Shown: in pieces, positions 1 through 7,716 of the stretch
Layout of the letters: each line of letters opens with the position of its first letter
Numbering within the stretch: position 1 is the first letter of the stretch
Origin: Prevotella sp.
GTDB lineage: Bacteria > Bacteroidota > Bacteroidia > Bacteroidales > Bacteroidaceae
Length of the DNA stretch: 34,196 nucleotides
Reading direction: 5' to 3'
NCBI GenBank assembly: GCA_017467565.1
Contig: JAFUSV010000044.1
Coordinates: forward strand, 1-34,196
Made by a program: the position numbers and the translations under genes
The notes under the pieces: model-generated
What the model was told of the DNA's origin: nothing
The model's database searches: none
Seen by the model: the letters and a program-made list of their open reading frames with translations, nothing else

Positions 1-51
1 GAAAAGTGAAAAGTGAAAAGTGAGAAGTGTCAATAGCGGAGTGAAAGTGAG
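1..51. repeat. GTGAAAA-type short tandem repeat
   Basis: The first 29 bases are near-perfect copies of a 7-bp GAAAAGT unit, followed by a looser GTGAAAGTGAG. It lies directly before the first start codon. The reverse complement (CACTTTT) recurs in the array at 18851-18960, so it belongs to the same repeat family. No promoter box is visible in the 51 bases, so the gene behind it is probably cotranscribed with something upstream of the window. Confidence 0.7.
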
Positions 52-624
52 ATGAATATATTTCCGGCACATAAGGTTCTGCGCAGATGTACATTGTTCG
101 TGATACATTGTACATGGATTGCCCTGTTGGTGATAGCGTTCAGAGCCTTGGGGTTCACCATCTACACCATCGACGGACAGGGACTGACGCCGCTGTTCGT
201 AGAGGGTGACCGCGTGCTGGTGAACCGCTGGAGCTACGGACTGCGCGTGGGAGGCGACAAGAGCCTGTTCAGCTATGGGCGCATCTGCCACCAACCAGTA
301 GAGAAAGGTGACATCGTGGCCTTCGAAGACCCTCGCGATGACAAGCGTGAAGCCATACTGATATGCCGGTGCATCGCCGTACCCGGCGACACCGTCAGTC
401 AGGACGGCCGCCTGACGGTGGTGCCAGGGCTACGCGACTGCGCCGATACTGACTACTACTGGATGGAGGCGATAGGCCAGGGCAACCCCACCGACTCGCG
501 CCAGTTGGGTTTCATCTCCGAGAAACTGATCATAGGCCGTGTCTGCCGCATCGTCTACAGCCACGACCCGTCGCAGTCGCTGTTCAAGGGGTGGCGCGGC
601 CAGAGAATCTGGAGGGCGCTATGA
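52..624 (+). CDS. Signal peptidase I (S26) homologue lacking catalytic Ser and Lys
   Basis: A 190-aa protein with one N-terminal membrane segment (about residues 14-36) and the S26 signal peptidase layout. The GDRVLVNR box is at residues 52-59, a VPGD box at 110-113 and a terminal DSRxxG-like box in the GNPTDSRQLG stretch. Family members carry the catalytic serine in an S-M-x-P motif; here it reads GLTP, putting Gly44 at the serine position. The general-base lysine normally precedes the Arg of the IKR-x-IGxPGD box; here it is Cys105 (ICRCIAVPGD). Both codons are clear (GGA, TGC). The fold therefore seems kept while the Ser/Lys dyad is lost, suggesting a non-catalytic partner or a divergent enzyme. 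An active LepB is often encoded just upstream in Bacteroidales, which cannot be checked here. It overlaps the next gene by 4 bases (ATGA). Confidence 0.8.
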   Translation: MNIFPAHKVLRRCTLFVIHCTWIALLVIAFRALGFTIYTIDGQGLTPLFVEGDRVLVNRWSYGLRVGGDKSLFSYGRICHQPVEKGDIVAFEDPRDDKREAILICRCIAVPGDTVSQDGRLTVVPGLRDCADTDYYWMEAIGQGNPTDSRQLGFISEKLIIGRVCRIVYSHDPSQSLFKGWRGQRIWRAL

Positions 625-1283
625 TGCAGACGGCACTGCTCTCCACTACATACTTCGGCCCCATACAATGGTACCAGAAGCTCTATCGCTACGACCAAGT
701 GCTGATAGAGCAGCATGAGTCTTTTCCCAAACAGACCTACCGCAACCGCTGCCTCATAGCTACGACGCAGGGGGTGCAGGCACTGACAGTGCCGGTGGAG
801 CATCGTTCAATGGACAATGGACAATGGACAATGGACGATGTGCAATGTACAATAAAAAATATCAGGCTCTCTGACCACGGCAACTGGCGACATCTGCACT
901 GGCAGGCCCTGCAGTCAGCCTATGGCGACTCGCCCTTCTTTGAATATTATGCCGACGAGCTGCGTCCCTTCTTTGAGCCCCAGTGGGAATATCTGCTCGA
1001 TTTCAACGAGGCTATCCGTGCAAAAATGTGCGAATTGATCGACATTCAGCCCCACGTAGCGTACACGACAGAATATCAGCCTGAAACTTCAAACTTTAAA
1101 CTTCAAACTTCAAACTCCAAAGATTTCCGCACCGCCATCAATCCCAAGCACCCCGCTGAAGACCCCGATTTTCAGCCTCGCCGTTACTATCAGGTCTACG
1201 AACAGAAACACGGTTTCCTGCCCAACCTGAGCATCCTCGACCTGCTGTTCAACATGGGGCCAGAGAGTATCTTCTACCTTTAG
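621..1283 (+). CDS. WbqC-family protein
   Basis: Recognised as WbqC-like from the N-terminal block (LLSTTYFGPIQWYQ) and the DHGNWRHLHWQAL block; the family is linked to polysaccharide or O-antigen loci but has no firmly established reaction that I can name. The start is taken at 621, where ATGA overlaps the stop of the preceding gene and GGAGG at 611-615 is a well-placed ribosome binding site; ATG at 624 is an alternative, and the upstream in-frame start at 591 would lie deep in the preceding gene. Two stretches (about residues 63-79 and 155-166) are translated from 7-bp tandem repeats (CAATGGA x4 and AAACTTC x5) and look like in-frame insertions between conserved blocks. The C-terminus (LLFNMGPESIFYL) looks complete. 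Confidence 0.85.
   Translation: MMQTALLSTTYFGPIQWYQKLYRYDQVLIEQHESFPKQTYRNRCLIATTQGVQALTVPVEHRSMDNGQWTMDDVQCTIKNIRLSDHGNWRHLHWQALQSAYGDSPFFEYYADELRPFFEPQWEYLLDFNEAIRAKMCELIDIQPHVAYTTEYQPETSNFKLQTSNSKDFRTAINPKHPAEDPDFQPRRYYQVYEQKHGFLPNLSILDLLFNMGPESIFYL
808..835 (+). repeat. Intragenic (CAATGGA)4 tandem repeat
   Basis: Four perfect 7-bp copies inside the WbqC-family gene, followed by degenerate copies to about 850. It encodes a Ser-Met-Asp-Asn-Gly-Gln-Trp-rich stretch between conserved blocks. Units of this kind usually sit in gene junctions in this window. Confidence 0.85.
1084..1118 (+). repeat. Intragenic AAACTTC x5 tandem repeat
   Basis: Five 7-bp copies (AAACTTC, one AAACTTT, one AAACTCC) in the same WbqC-family gene. 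They encode a Thr-Ser-Asn-Phe-Lys-Leu-Gln pattern and precede the conserved PRRYYQVYEQKHGFLPNLS block. Confidence 0.85.
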
Positions 1284-1330
1284 AAGATGCTAAAAAACGT
1301 GAAACCTGCTCTTATTACAAAGTTTTGGAC

Positions 1331-1338
1331 TACCTTTG
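1331..1338 (+). promoter_or_regulatory. Bacteroidetes -7 box (TACCTTTG)
   Basis: TACCTTTG matches TAnnTTTG and lies 32 bases before the start codon at 1371. I see no convincing TTTG about 20 bp upstream. It probably starts the four-gene transcript that runs to 7620. Confidence 0.6.
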
Positions 1339-1370
1339 CAGTCTAAATATATAAATAAGGTAATAAGCAG

Positions 1371-2876
1371 ATGAGTCTGACAGGAATAGCAAGAAACATC
1401 TTTAAGTCGCGTATGCACGAACTGGAGCGCCATCAGAATGAGGGCGAGCAGATGCAGCGCGAAGTGATGGCCAAGTTGATAGACCGCGCCAAACAGACCG
1501 AATACGGTCGTAAACATCTTTTTGAACTGACACATTCGTATGAGGACTTCGTCAAGAACGTGCCTATCAACACCTACGAGGAACTGAAGGGCGACATAGA
1601 CCGCATGCGCCAAGGCGAGAGCGACATCCTGTGGCCAGGGCGTGTGAAATGGTATGCCAAGTCGAGCGGAACAACCAATGACAAGTCGAAGTTCATACCC
1701 GTGTCGCCCGAAGGACTGAAGCACCTGCACTACAAAGGCGGTACGGATGCCGTGGTGCTCTATCTGAGAAACAACCCCCGTAGCCGTATGTTCGACGGCA
1801 AGGGACTGATACTCGGTGGCAGCCACTCGCCCAACTATAACCTGCCTGGTTCACTGGTAGGAGACCTCAGCGCCATTCTCATTGAGAACATCAACCCCCT
1901 GGTCAACCTGTTCCGTGTACCTAAGAAGGAGACAGCGCTGCTGAGCGACTTCGAAGAGAAGCGTGACCGCATAGCCCGCGAGGCCATGGGTAAGAACGTG
2001 ACCAACCTGAGCGGCGTACCCTCGTGGATGCTGTCTGTACTCAACCGAGTGATGGAGCTTTCCGGCAAGCAGCACCTGGAGGAGGTGTGGCCCAATCTGG
2101 AGATATTCTTCCACGGCGGCGTGGCCTTTACGCCCTATCGTGAGCAGTACAAGCAGCTCATCACCAGCCCGAAGATGCACTACATGGAGACCTATAATGC
2201 CAGTGAAGGATTCTTCGGACTGCAGGATGACCCCAACGACCCATCGATGCTGCTGATGCTCGACTACGACGTGTTCTACGAGTTCATCCCCATGGACAAC
2301 CTGGAAGGCGAGGCCATCCCCATCTGGGCCGTAGAGAAAGGCAAGAACTACGCCATGGTCATCTCCACTTCGTGCGGACTGTGGCGCTACATGATAGGCG
2401 ACACGGTGCAGTTCACCTCGACCAATCCCTACAAGATTATCATCTCTGGCCGCACCAAGCACTTCATCAATGCCTTTGGCGAAGAGCTCATTGTCGACAA
2501 TGCCGAGCGCGGACTGGCATACGCCTGCGGGCAGACGGGAGCTCAGGTGCTGGAGTACACGGCAGCCCCAGTGTTCATGGATGCCAACGCCAAGTGCCGC
2601 CACCAGTGGCTCATCGAGTTCAGCACACCGCCGCAGGACCTGCAGCAGTTCAGTGACTTGCTGGACAAGAAGCTCCAGGAGCTAAACAGCGACTACGAAG
2701 CCAAGAGATACAAGGACATCACCCTGCAGCATCTGGAGATCATCCCTGCCCGCCCAGGTCTATTCAATGACTGGCTGAAGTCAAAGGGCAAGTTGGGTGG
2801 TCAGCACAAGGTGCCACGACTGAGCAACAGCAGGGAGTACATTGAGCAACTGCTTGCTTTCAATGTAAAAATGTAG
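1371..2876 (+). CDS. GH3 auxin-responsive promoter-family acyl-adenylating enzyme
   Basis: A 501-aa cytosolic protein of the GH3 branch of the ANL adenylate-forming superfamily. Plant members conjugate amino acids to acyl acids; the bacterial substrate is unknown. Visible motifs are the nucleotide-binding SSGTTNDKSKFIPVS loop at about residues 98-112, YNASEGFFGLQ in the middle, and TSCGLWRYMIGDTVQF followed by an ISGRTKHFINAFGEEL block typical of the hinge and C-terminal subdomain. Length and ends look complete. It follows a TACCTTTG promoter and is first in a tight same-strand run (gaps of 20, 30 and 2 bases) with two envelope proteins and a helicase. The association suggests cotranscription rather than a shared pathway. 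Confidence 0.9.
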   Translation: MSLTGIARNIFKSRMHELERHQNEGEQMQREVMAKLIDRAKQTEYGRKHLFELTHSYEDFVKNVPINTYEELKGDIDRMRQGESDILWPGRVKWYAKSSGTTNDKSKFIPVSPEGLKHLHYKGGTDAVVLYLRNNPRSRMFDGKGLILGGSHSPNYNLPGSLVGDLSAILIENINPLVNLFRVPKKETALLSDFEEKRDRIAREAMGKNVTNLSGVPSWMLSVLNRVMELSGKQHLEEVWPNLEIFFHGGVAFTPYREQYKQLITSPKMHYMETYNASEGFFGLQDDPNDPSMLLMLDYDVFYEFIPMDNLEGEAIPIWAVEKGKNYAMVISTSCGLWRYMIGDTVQFTSTNPYKIIISGRTKHFINAFGEELIVDNAERGLAYACGQTGAQVLEYTAAPVFMDANAKCRHQWLIEFSTPPQDLQQFSDLLDKKLQELNSDYEAKRYKDITLQHLEIIPARPGLFNDWLKSKGKLGGQHKVPRLSNSREYIEQLLAFNVKM

Positions 2877-2896
2877 AAAATTAAAATGTAAAAATT

Positions 2897-4864
2897 ATGA
2901 GGCGACACCTTTTTTACATTTTTGCATTATTTCATTTTATCATTGCGACCATCGTCGCAAGCTGTGCCCGCATGGGCAATCCTGACGGGGGATGGTTTGA
3001 CGACACACCACCTAAGGTCATCAGTTCGTCGCCTGACGATAAGGCCGTGGAGGTGAAAGCGAAGAAGGTGGTCATCAATTTCGACGAATATATCAAGGTA
3101 GAGGATGTACAGAACAAGGTCATCATCTCACCGCCCCAGCTGGAGCAGGCCGACATCAAGGCCTCTGGCAAACGTATCATCGTCGAACTGAAAGACTCGC
3201 TCAAGGAGGATGTCACGTACACCATAGACTTCAGTGATGCTATCACCGACAACAACGAAGGCAACCCGATGGGTAACTACACCTTCAGTTTCTCTACCGG
3301 CGACCATATAGACACCCTCGAGGTGAGCGGCTATTGTCTGAATGCTGAGAATCTGGAGCCTATCAAGGGTATCCTTGTAGGTCTCTATCAGGAGTTTGAG
3401 GACTCCTGCTTCCGCAAGAAGCCTATGTTGCGCGTGTCACGTACCAACGGCAGTGGCAAGTTCACCGTGAAAGGTGTAGCACCAGGCTCGTACCGCATTT
3501 ATGCCCTGCAGGATGCCGACGGCGACTTCATGTTCAGTCAGAAGAGCGAGATGATAGGATTCCTGCACGACAGCATACGTCCGTCGTGGAAACCCGACGT
3601 GCGTCAGGACACCATCTGGCGCGACTCTCTGCATATTGACAACATACTGAGGGTCAACTACACCCACTTCCTGCCCGACAATGTGACGCTGCTCTGCTTC
3701 CAGGAGCCACAGACCGACCGCTACCTGCTGAAGACGGAACGCGCGATACCAGAGAAGTTCGGGCTCTTCTTTAGCTACGGCCACGACTCACTGCCGCAGA
3801 TCAAAGGTCTCAACTTCGATGCTGACGATGCGTTTATCATTGAGCCGTCATTGCGCAATGACACCATCTACTACTGGCTGCGCGACACGCTTCTGGTCAA
3901 TCAGGACACGCTGCAGATGGAAGTGCGCTACCACATGACCGACTCTTTAGGTCAATTGTTCCTACATACCGACACCATGGAAATACTGTCGAAGATACCC
4001 TACGAGAGGCGGCTGAAGGAACTGGACAAGGAGTTTGAGAAATGGCAGAAAGAACAGGAACGCAAGAAGAAGCGCGGCCAGCCCTACGACAGCATCATGC
4101 CCATTCCACCACTGAAGCCGAAGCTCAGTGCCTCAGGACAGATAGACCCCATGCAACGCATCCGCTTCGAGATGCCCGAGCCACTGTGGGCTTGCGACAC
4201 ATCGATGATACACCTCTATTCCAAGATAGACTCGCTGTGGTACGATGCCCCACACACGTTCCGACAGATTTCTGTCAGGGAATACGAGCTGACAGCCGAC
4301 TGGAAGCTCAGCACAGAGTACAGCCTGGAAGTAGACTCTGCTGCCTTCAGGGGCATCTATGGCCAAGTGTCAGACCCCATGAAACAAGGACTGAAGGTGC
4401 GTTCGGCCGACGACTACAGCTCACTGATGGTCACGGTGTCGCCCAATCCAGTGAAAGGTGACTCTGTGGCTCAGGTCATCATCCAGCTCATAGACGGCAG
4501 TGAGAAGGTGGCACGTCAGGCAAAGGTGGGCTCTGACAATACGGCCGAATTCTTCTACCTGAAGCCTGGTAAATACTATCTGCGAGCCATTATTGACACC
4601 AACGGCAATGGTGTGTGGGACACTGGATGCTACGACGAAGACCGACAAGCCGAGGATGTCTACTACCACTCCGAACAGATAGAATGCAAGGCAAAATGGG
4701 ACTTGGAACGAACCTGGAACCTGGAGGCCACGCCTCGCTATGCCCAGAAGCCGCTGGCCATCACCAAGCAGAAGCCCGACAAGGAGAAACAGCTGAAGAA
4801 CCGCAACATAGAGCGTGCCAAGCAGCTGGGCAAGGAGTACCTGAAGGATAAGGTGAAGATGTAA
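2897..4864 (+). CDS. Ig-like (Big_5/SbsA-type) domain lipoprotein
   Basis: A 655-aa protein with a hydrophobic signal ending in the lipobox VASC (Cys23), so it should be lipidated at the cell envelope. Residues about 37-135 form an SbsA/Big_5-like Ig domain, recognisable from TPPKVISSSPDDKAVEV, INFDEYI, TYTIDFSDAITDNNEGNP and the closing YTFSFSTGD. A carboxypeptidase-regulatory-like repeat follows (SGKFTVKGVAPGSYRIYALQD), and a second such module appears near residue 560 (KPGKYYLRAIIDTNGNGVWD). A Lys/Glu-rich helical stretch lies around residues 370-395, and the C-terminus is basic. It sits between the GH3-like gene and a DUF3108 gene, an arrangement I recall from other Bacteroidales. The function is unknown; a structural or scaffold role at the envelope is inference. 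Confidence 0.85.
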   Translation: MRRHLFYIFALFHFIIATIVASCARMGNPDGGWFDDTPPKVISSSPDDKAVEVKAKKVVINFDEYIKVEDVQNKVIISPPQLEQADIKASGKRIIVELKDSLKEDVTYTIDFSDAITDNNEGNPMGNYTFSFSTGDHIDTLEVSGYCLNAENLEPIKGILVGLYQEFEDSCFRKKPMLRVSRTNGSGKFTVKGVAPGSYRIYALQDADGDFMFSQKSEMIGFLHDSIRPSWKPDVRQDTIWRDSLHIDNILRVNYTHFLPDNVTLLCFQEPQTDRYLLKTERAIPEKFGLFFSYGHDSLPQIKGLNFDADDAFIIEPSLRNDTIYYWLRDTLLVNQDTLQMEVRYHMTDSLGQLFLHTDTMEILSKIPYERRLKELDKEFEKWQKEQERKKKRGQPYDSIMPIPPLKPKLSASGQIDPMQRIRFEMPEPLWACDTSMIHLYSKIDSLWYDAPHTFRQISVREYELTADWKLSTEYSLEVDSAAFRGIYGQVSDPMKQGLKVRSADDYSSLMVTVSPNPVKGDSVAQVIIQLIDGSEKVARQAKVGSDNTAEFFYLKPGKYYLRAIIDTNGNGVWDTGCYDEDRQAEDVYYHSEQIECKAKWDLERTWNLEATPRYAQKPLAITKQKPDKEKQLKNRNIERAKQLGKEYLKDKVKM

Positions 4865-4894
4865 TGACGTCATAACGACAACCATAAAGAAAGA

Positions 4895-5710
4895 ATGAAG
4901 AAACTAAGCATTGTAATCCTTTTGTTGCTGAGTGTGGTGACAACGCACGCTCAGTCATCTTGTGGCGTAGAGAACAAGGCTTTCAGATCGGGAGAATTCC
5001 TGGCCTACGACCTCTATTTCAACTGGCAGTTTGTCTGGGTGAAGGTAGGCAGGGCCACCATGTCGACCGTGATGTCAACCTACGATGGTAAACCGGCTTA
5101 CCGTACCAGTCTGGTGACTGGTGGCAACAGCAAGTTGGACAAGTTCTTCACCATGCGCGACACGCTGGTGTCCTACTGCAGCCTCAGCGACTTGTCGCCG
5201 CTGTACTATCGCAAAGGTGCCTTGGAGGGCAAACGCTACTATATCGACGAACTGTGGTACAGCTATCCTGGCAATGGCAGCCACATCAAGATGCACGCCC
5301 AGCACGCCGACGGAACACATACCCGCAAGGAAGCCAGTTTCGACAAATGTGTCTACGACATGATGAGCATCTTTCTGCATGCCCGCAACTTAGATGCTGC
5401 CAAGATGAAGAAGGGCGACATCATCCCACTCGCCATCACGTCGGCCACTGACATGAATGACTCATGGATGGAATATAAAGGCAAGGAGAACTACAAGATA
5501 GAAGGTTCGAACGAGAAGTTCCGCTGTCTGGTATTCGCTTTCAACGAGCGCGAGAACAATAAAGTGACAGAGCTGATACGCTTCTATGTGACCGACGATG
5601 ACAACCACATGCCTGTACGTCTGGACATGAACCTCAGCTTCGGCTCGGCCAAAGCCTACCTGCGCAGCTATAAAGGCTTGCGCAACGACGTGAGTTCCAA
5701 ATTGAAGTAA
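4895..5710 (+). CDS. DUF3108 domain secreted protein
   Basis: A 271-aa protein with a classic signal peptide (MKKLSIVILLLLSVVTTHAQ, cleavage expected after Ala19 before Gln, or nearby). The mature part matches DUF3108: FRSGEFLAYDLYFNWQFVWVKVG near the N-terminus, a central YDMMSIFLHARNL segment, and the MPVRLDMNLSFGSAKAYL end. The family is periplasmic or envelope-associated, with no assigned activity. It follows the Ig-like lipoprotein by 30 bases and precedes the helicase by 2 bases, so cotranscription is very likely. An operon link to the lipoprotein hints at a shared envelope role (inference). Confidence 0.88.
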   Translation: MKKLSIVILLLLSVVTTHAQSSCGVENKAFRSGEFLAYDLYFNWQFVWVKVGRATMSTVMSTYDGKPAYRTSLVTGGNSKLDKFFTMRDTLVSYCSLSDLSPLYYRKGALEGKRYYIDELWYSYPGNGSHIKMHAQHADGTHTRKEASFDKCVYDMMSIFLHARNLDAAKMKKGDIIPLAITSATDMNDSWMEYKGKENYKIEGSNEKFRCLVFAFNERENNKVTELIRFYVTDDDNHMPVRLDMNLSFGSAKAYLRSYKGLRNDVSSKLK

Positions 5711-5712
5711 CG

Positions 5713-7620
5713 ATGGAGCCGATACTGGAGTTACAGCGGCAGCGCATGCTGCTGCAGATGGAATACGAGGAGGAGAAGAAAGCCTTCCAGCAACAGACGG
5801 AAGCCATGGGCGTCATGCGCCGTGTGAAGCGGGGTGATGCCTGGTTGCCGCTACGCGTGGGTCGCGACTACTACAACTCGCTCAACCAACGCTGTGTGGA
5901 AGTATTCCGTACCTCCGACGAAGACGTCGACCATAACTTCGAATTCGGCCGACCCGTACAATTCTTCAAGGTGTCTATGAGGCCTATGAGTCCTATGGGA
6001 CCCATAAGACCCATAAGTCCCATAAGACCCATAAGTCCTATGAGCCCTATAGGCCCTACCTGCACCGTCAGTTTCGTAGACGGAGACCGCATGGTCATTG
6101 CAGTGCCCGACACCTTCAGCGTAGCATCACTGCAACTGACAGACAGCCAACTGGGCATCCAGCTGTTCTTCGATGAGACCAGCTACCGGCTGATGTTCGA
6201 AGCCCTGGAACGTACGATGCGGGCCAAAGGCCGCCTGGGCTATCTGCGCGACCTCTTCTATTCGCAGGCTAAAGCTGAGACCTACAGTTTTCAACCGCTG
6301 ACATTTCCCTACCTGAACCAGACGCAGGAATATGCCGTCAACCAGGTGCTGCGTGCCAAGGACGTAGCCATCGTTCACGGCCCTCCCGGTACGGGCAAGA
6401 CAACCACACTCGTCGAGGCAATCTACGAGACACTGCGCCGCGAGAACCAAGTGCTGGTATGTGCCCAGAGCAACATGGCCGTAGACTGGATTTCAGAGAA
6501 GCTGGTTGACCGTGGCCTCAACGTGCTGCGCATCGGTAACCCCACGCGTGTGGATGACAAGATGCTGTCGTTCACATACGAACGGCGCTTCGAGGCACAT
6601 CCTGACTACCCACAGCTGTGGGCTATCCGCAAGGCGATACGCGAACTGCGCGGCCAGCGCAAACGCTCTGATGCCTGGCATCAGAAGATGGACCGGCTGA
6701 AAAGCCGTGCCACCGAACTGGAGATACGCATCAACAGCGAACTCTTTGGCGAGGCCCGTGTCATAGCCTGCACACTGGTAGGTTCAGCCAACCGTCTGCT
6801 CGACGGCATGAAGTTCGGCACCTTATTCATAGACGAGGCCGCCCAGGCCATGGAAGCTGCCTGCTGGATACCCATCCGGCGGGCTTCGCGCGTCATCTTT
6901 GCCGGTGACCACTGCCAGTTGCCGCCCACGGTGAAGTGCTATGAGGCACTGAAAGGCGGACTGGGCGTCACGCTCATGGAGCGCATTGCCAACATGAAGC
7001 CCGAGGTAGTCACCCTGTTGCGCATACAGTATCGCATGAATGAAGACATCATGCGCTTCTCCAGTGACTGGTTCTACCACAACATGATGGTGGCAGCACC
7101 TGAGGTGCAGAACCGCTCCATACTGGATCTCGACCTACCTATGACCTGGATAGACACATCGGTATATGAAGGTCACGAGGAGTTTGTAGGCGAGAGTTTC
7201 GGACGTGTCAACAAGACCGAAGCCGAACTGACGCTACTCTCCCTGCAGGCTTACTATGAACTGATAGGCAAACAGCGCATACTCGACGAGCGACTCGACG
7301 TAGGCATCATCTCGCCATACCGTGCCCAGGTACAACACTTGCGCCAGTTGGTACGCAAACGCGAGTTCTTCAAACCCTTCCGCACGCTCATCAGCGTCAA
7401 CACCGTCGATGGCTTTCAAGGGCAGGAACGCGACATCATCGTCATCTCGCTGGTGCGGGCCAATGACGAAGGTCAGATAGGTTTCCTGCGCGACCTTCGG
7501 CGCATGAACGTGGCTATGACCCGTGCCCGCATGAAGCTCATCATCCTTGGCGACCGCCCCACGCTGACGCGCCATCCCTTCTACCGCAAACTCTGGGAAT
7601 ACATCGAAGCCCTGAAATAA
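5713..7620 (+). CDS. Superfamily 1 helicase, IGHMBP2/Upf1-like
   Basis: A 635-aa cytosolic ATPase with all main SF1 helicase motifs: Walker A GPPGTGKT at residues 223-230, motif II DEAA at 374-377, motif III GDHCQLPP, motif IV QYRMNEDIM, motif V VDGFQGQERDIIVIS and motif VI NVAMTRARMKLIILGD. The combination fits the Upf1/IGHMBP2 group of DNA/RNA helicases. The start lies 2 bases after the preceding stop. Residues 88-115 are an odd Pro-Met/Ile-Arg/Ser run encoded by nine 9-bp tandem repeats inserted in the N-terminal domain, before the residues that resume the fold (CTVSFVDGDRMVIAVPD). It is the last gene of the run; a perfect terminator stem follows directly. Confidence 0.92.
   Translation: MEPILELQRQRMLLQMEYEEEKKAFQQQTEAMGVMRRVKRGDAWLPLRVGRDYYNSLNQRCVEVFRTSDEDVDHNFEFGRPVQFFKVSMRPMSPMGPIRPISPIRPISPMSPIGPTCTVSFVDGDRMVIAVPDTFSVASLQLTDSQLGIQLFFDETSYRLMFEALERTMRAKGRLGYLRDLFYSQAKAETYSFQPLTFPYLNQTQEYAVNQVLRAKDVAIVHGPPGTGKTTTLVEAIYETLRRENQVLVCAQSNMAVDWISEKLVDRGLNVLRIGNPTRVDDKMLSFTYERRFEAHPDYPQLWAIRKAIRELRGQRKRSDAWHQKMDRLKSRATELEIRINSELFGEARVIACTLVGSANRLLDGMKFGTLFIDEAAQAMEAACWIPIRRASRVIFAGDHCQLPPTVKCYEALKGGLGVTLMERIANMKPEVVTLLRIQYRMNEDIMRFSSDWFYHNMMVAAPEVQNRSILDLDLPMTWIDTSVYEGHEEFVGESFGRVNKTEAELTLLSLQAYYELIGKQRILDERLDVGIISPYRAQVQHLRQLVRKREFFKPFRTLISVNTVDGFQGQERDIIVISLVRANDEGQIGFLRDLRRMNVAMTRARMKLIILGDRPTLTRHPFYRKLWEYIEALK
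5974..6054 (+). repeat. In-frame 9-bp tandem repeat (CCCATAAGA/T type) in helicase
   Basis: Nine consecutive 9-bp units, from TCTATGAGG through CCCATAAGA and CCCATAAGT to CCTATAGGC, with the central four alternating only A/T at the last base. The unit is a multiple of three, so copy-number change keeps the frame and simply adds or removes a Pro-Ile-Ser/Arg triplet. The same unit type recurs in the regulator gene at 15237-15263. Confidence 0.9.
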
Positions 7621-7621
7621 C

Positions 7622-7668
7622 CAACAGTAACGGGAGTACCATCATCATTGGTACTCCCGTTACTGTTG
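7622..7668 (+). terminator. Perfect 20-bp stem terminator after helicase
   Basis: CAACAGTAACGGGAGTACCA (7622-7641) and its exact reverse complement (7649-7668) enclose a 7-base loop. It begins one base after the helicase stop. There is no long T run directly behind it, but a second GC-rich hairpin and a T tract follow at 7675-7716. It could serve both convergent genes. Confidence 0.8.
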
Positions 7669-7674
7669 AATCAA

Positions 7675-7716
7675 AAGCCCCTCCCTTTGGGAGGGGGTTG
7701 GGGTAGGTTTTTTTTT
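7675..7716 (+). terminator. GC-rich hairpin with T tract (dispersed-repeat type)
   Basis: CCCCTCCC-TTT-GGGAGGGG forms a short strong stem, followed by GTTGGGGTAGG and a run of nine or more T. In + orientation it is a textbook intrinsic terminator, in series with the stem at 7622-7668. The same CCCTCCC/GGGAGGG module followed by GGTTGGGG is a pattern I associate with dispersed intergenic repeats in Bacteroidetes; that link is from memory and untested. Confidence 0.7.

Noticed and set aside
591-620. Upstream start for the WbqC-family gene
   Set aside because: It would add ten residues read from inside the preceding gene, while GGAGG and ATGA overlap point to 621.
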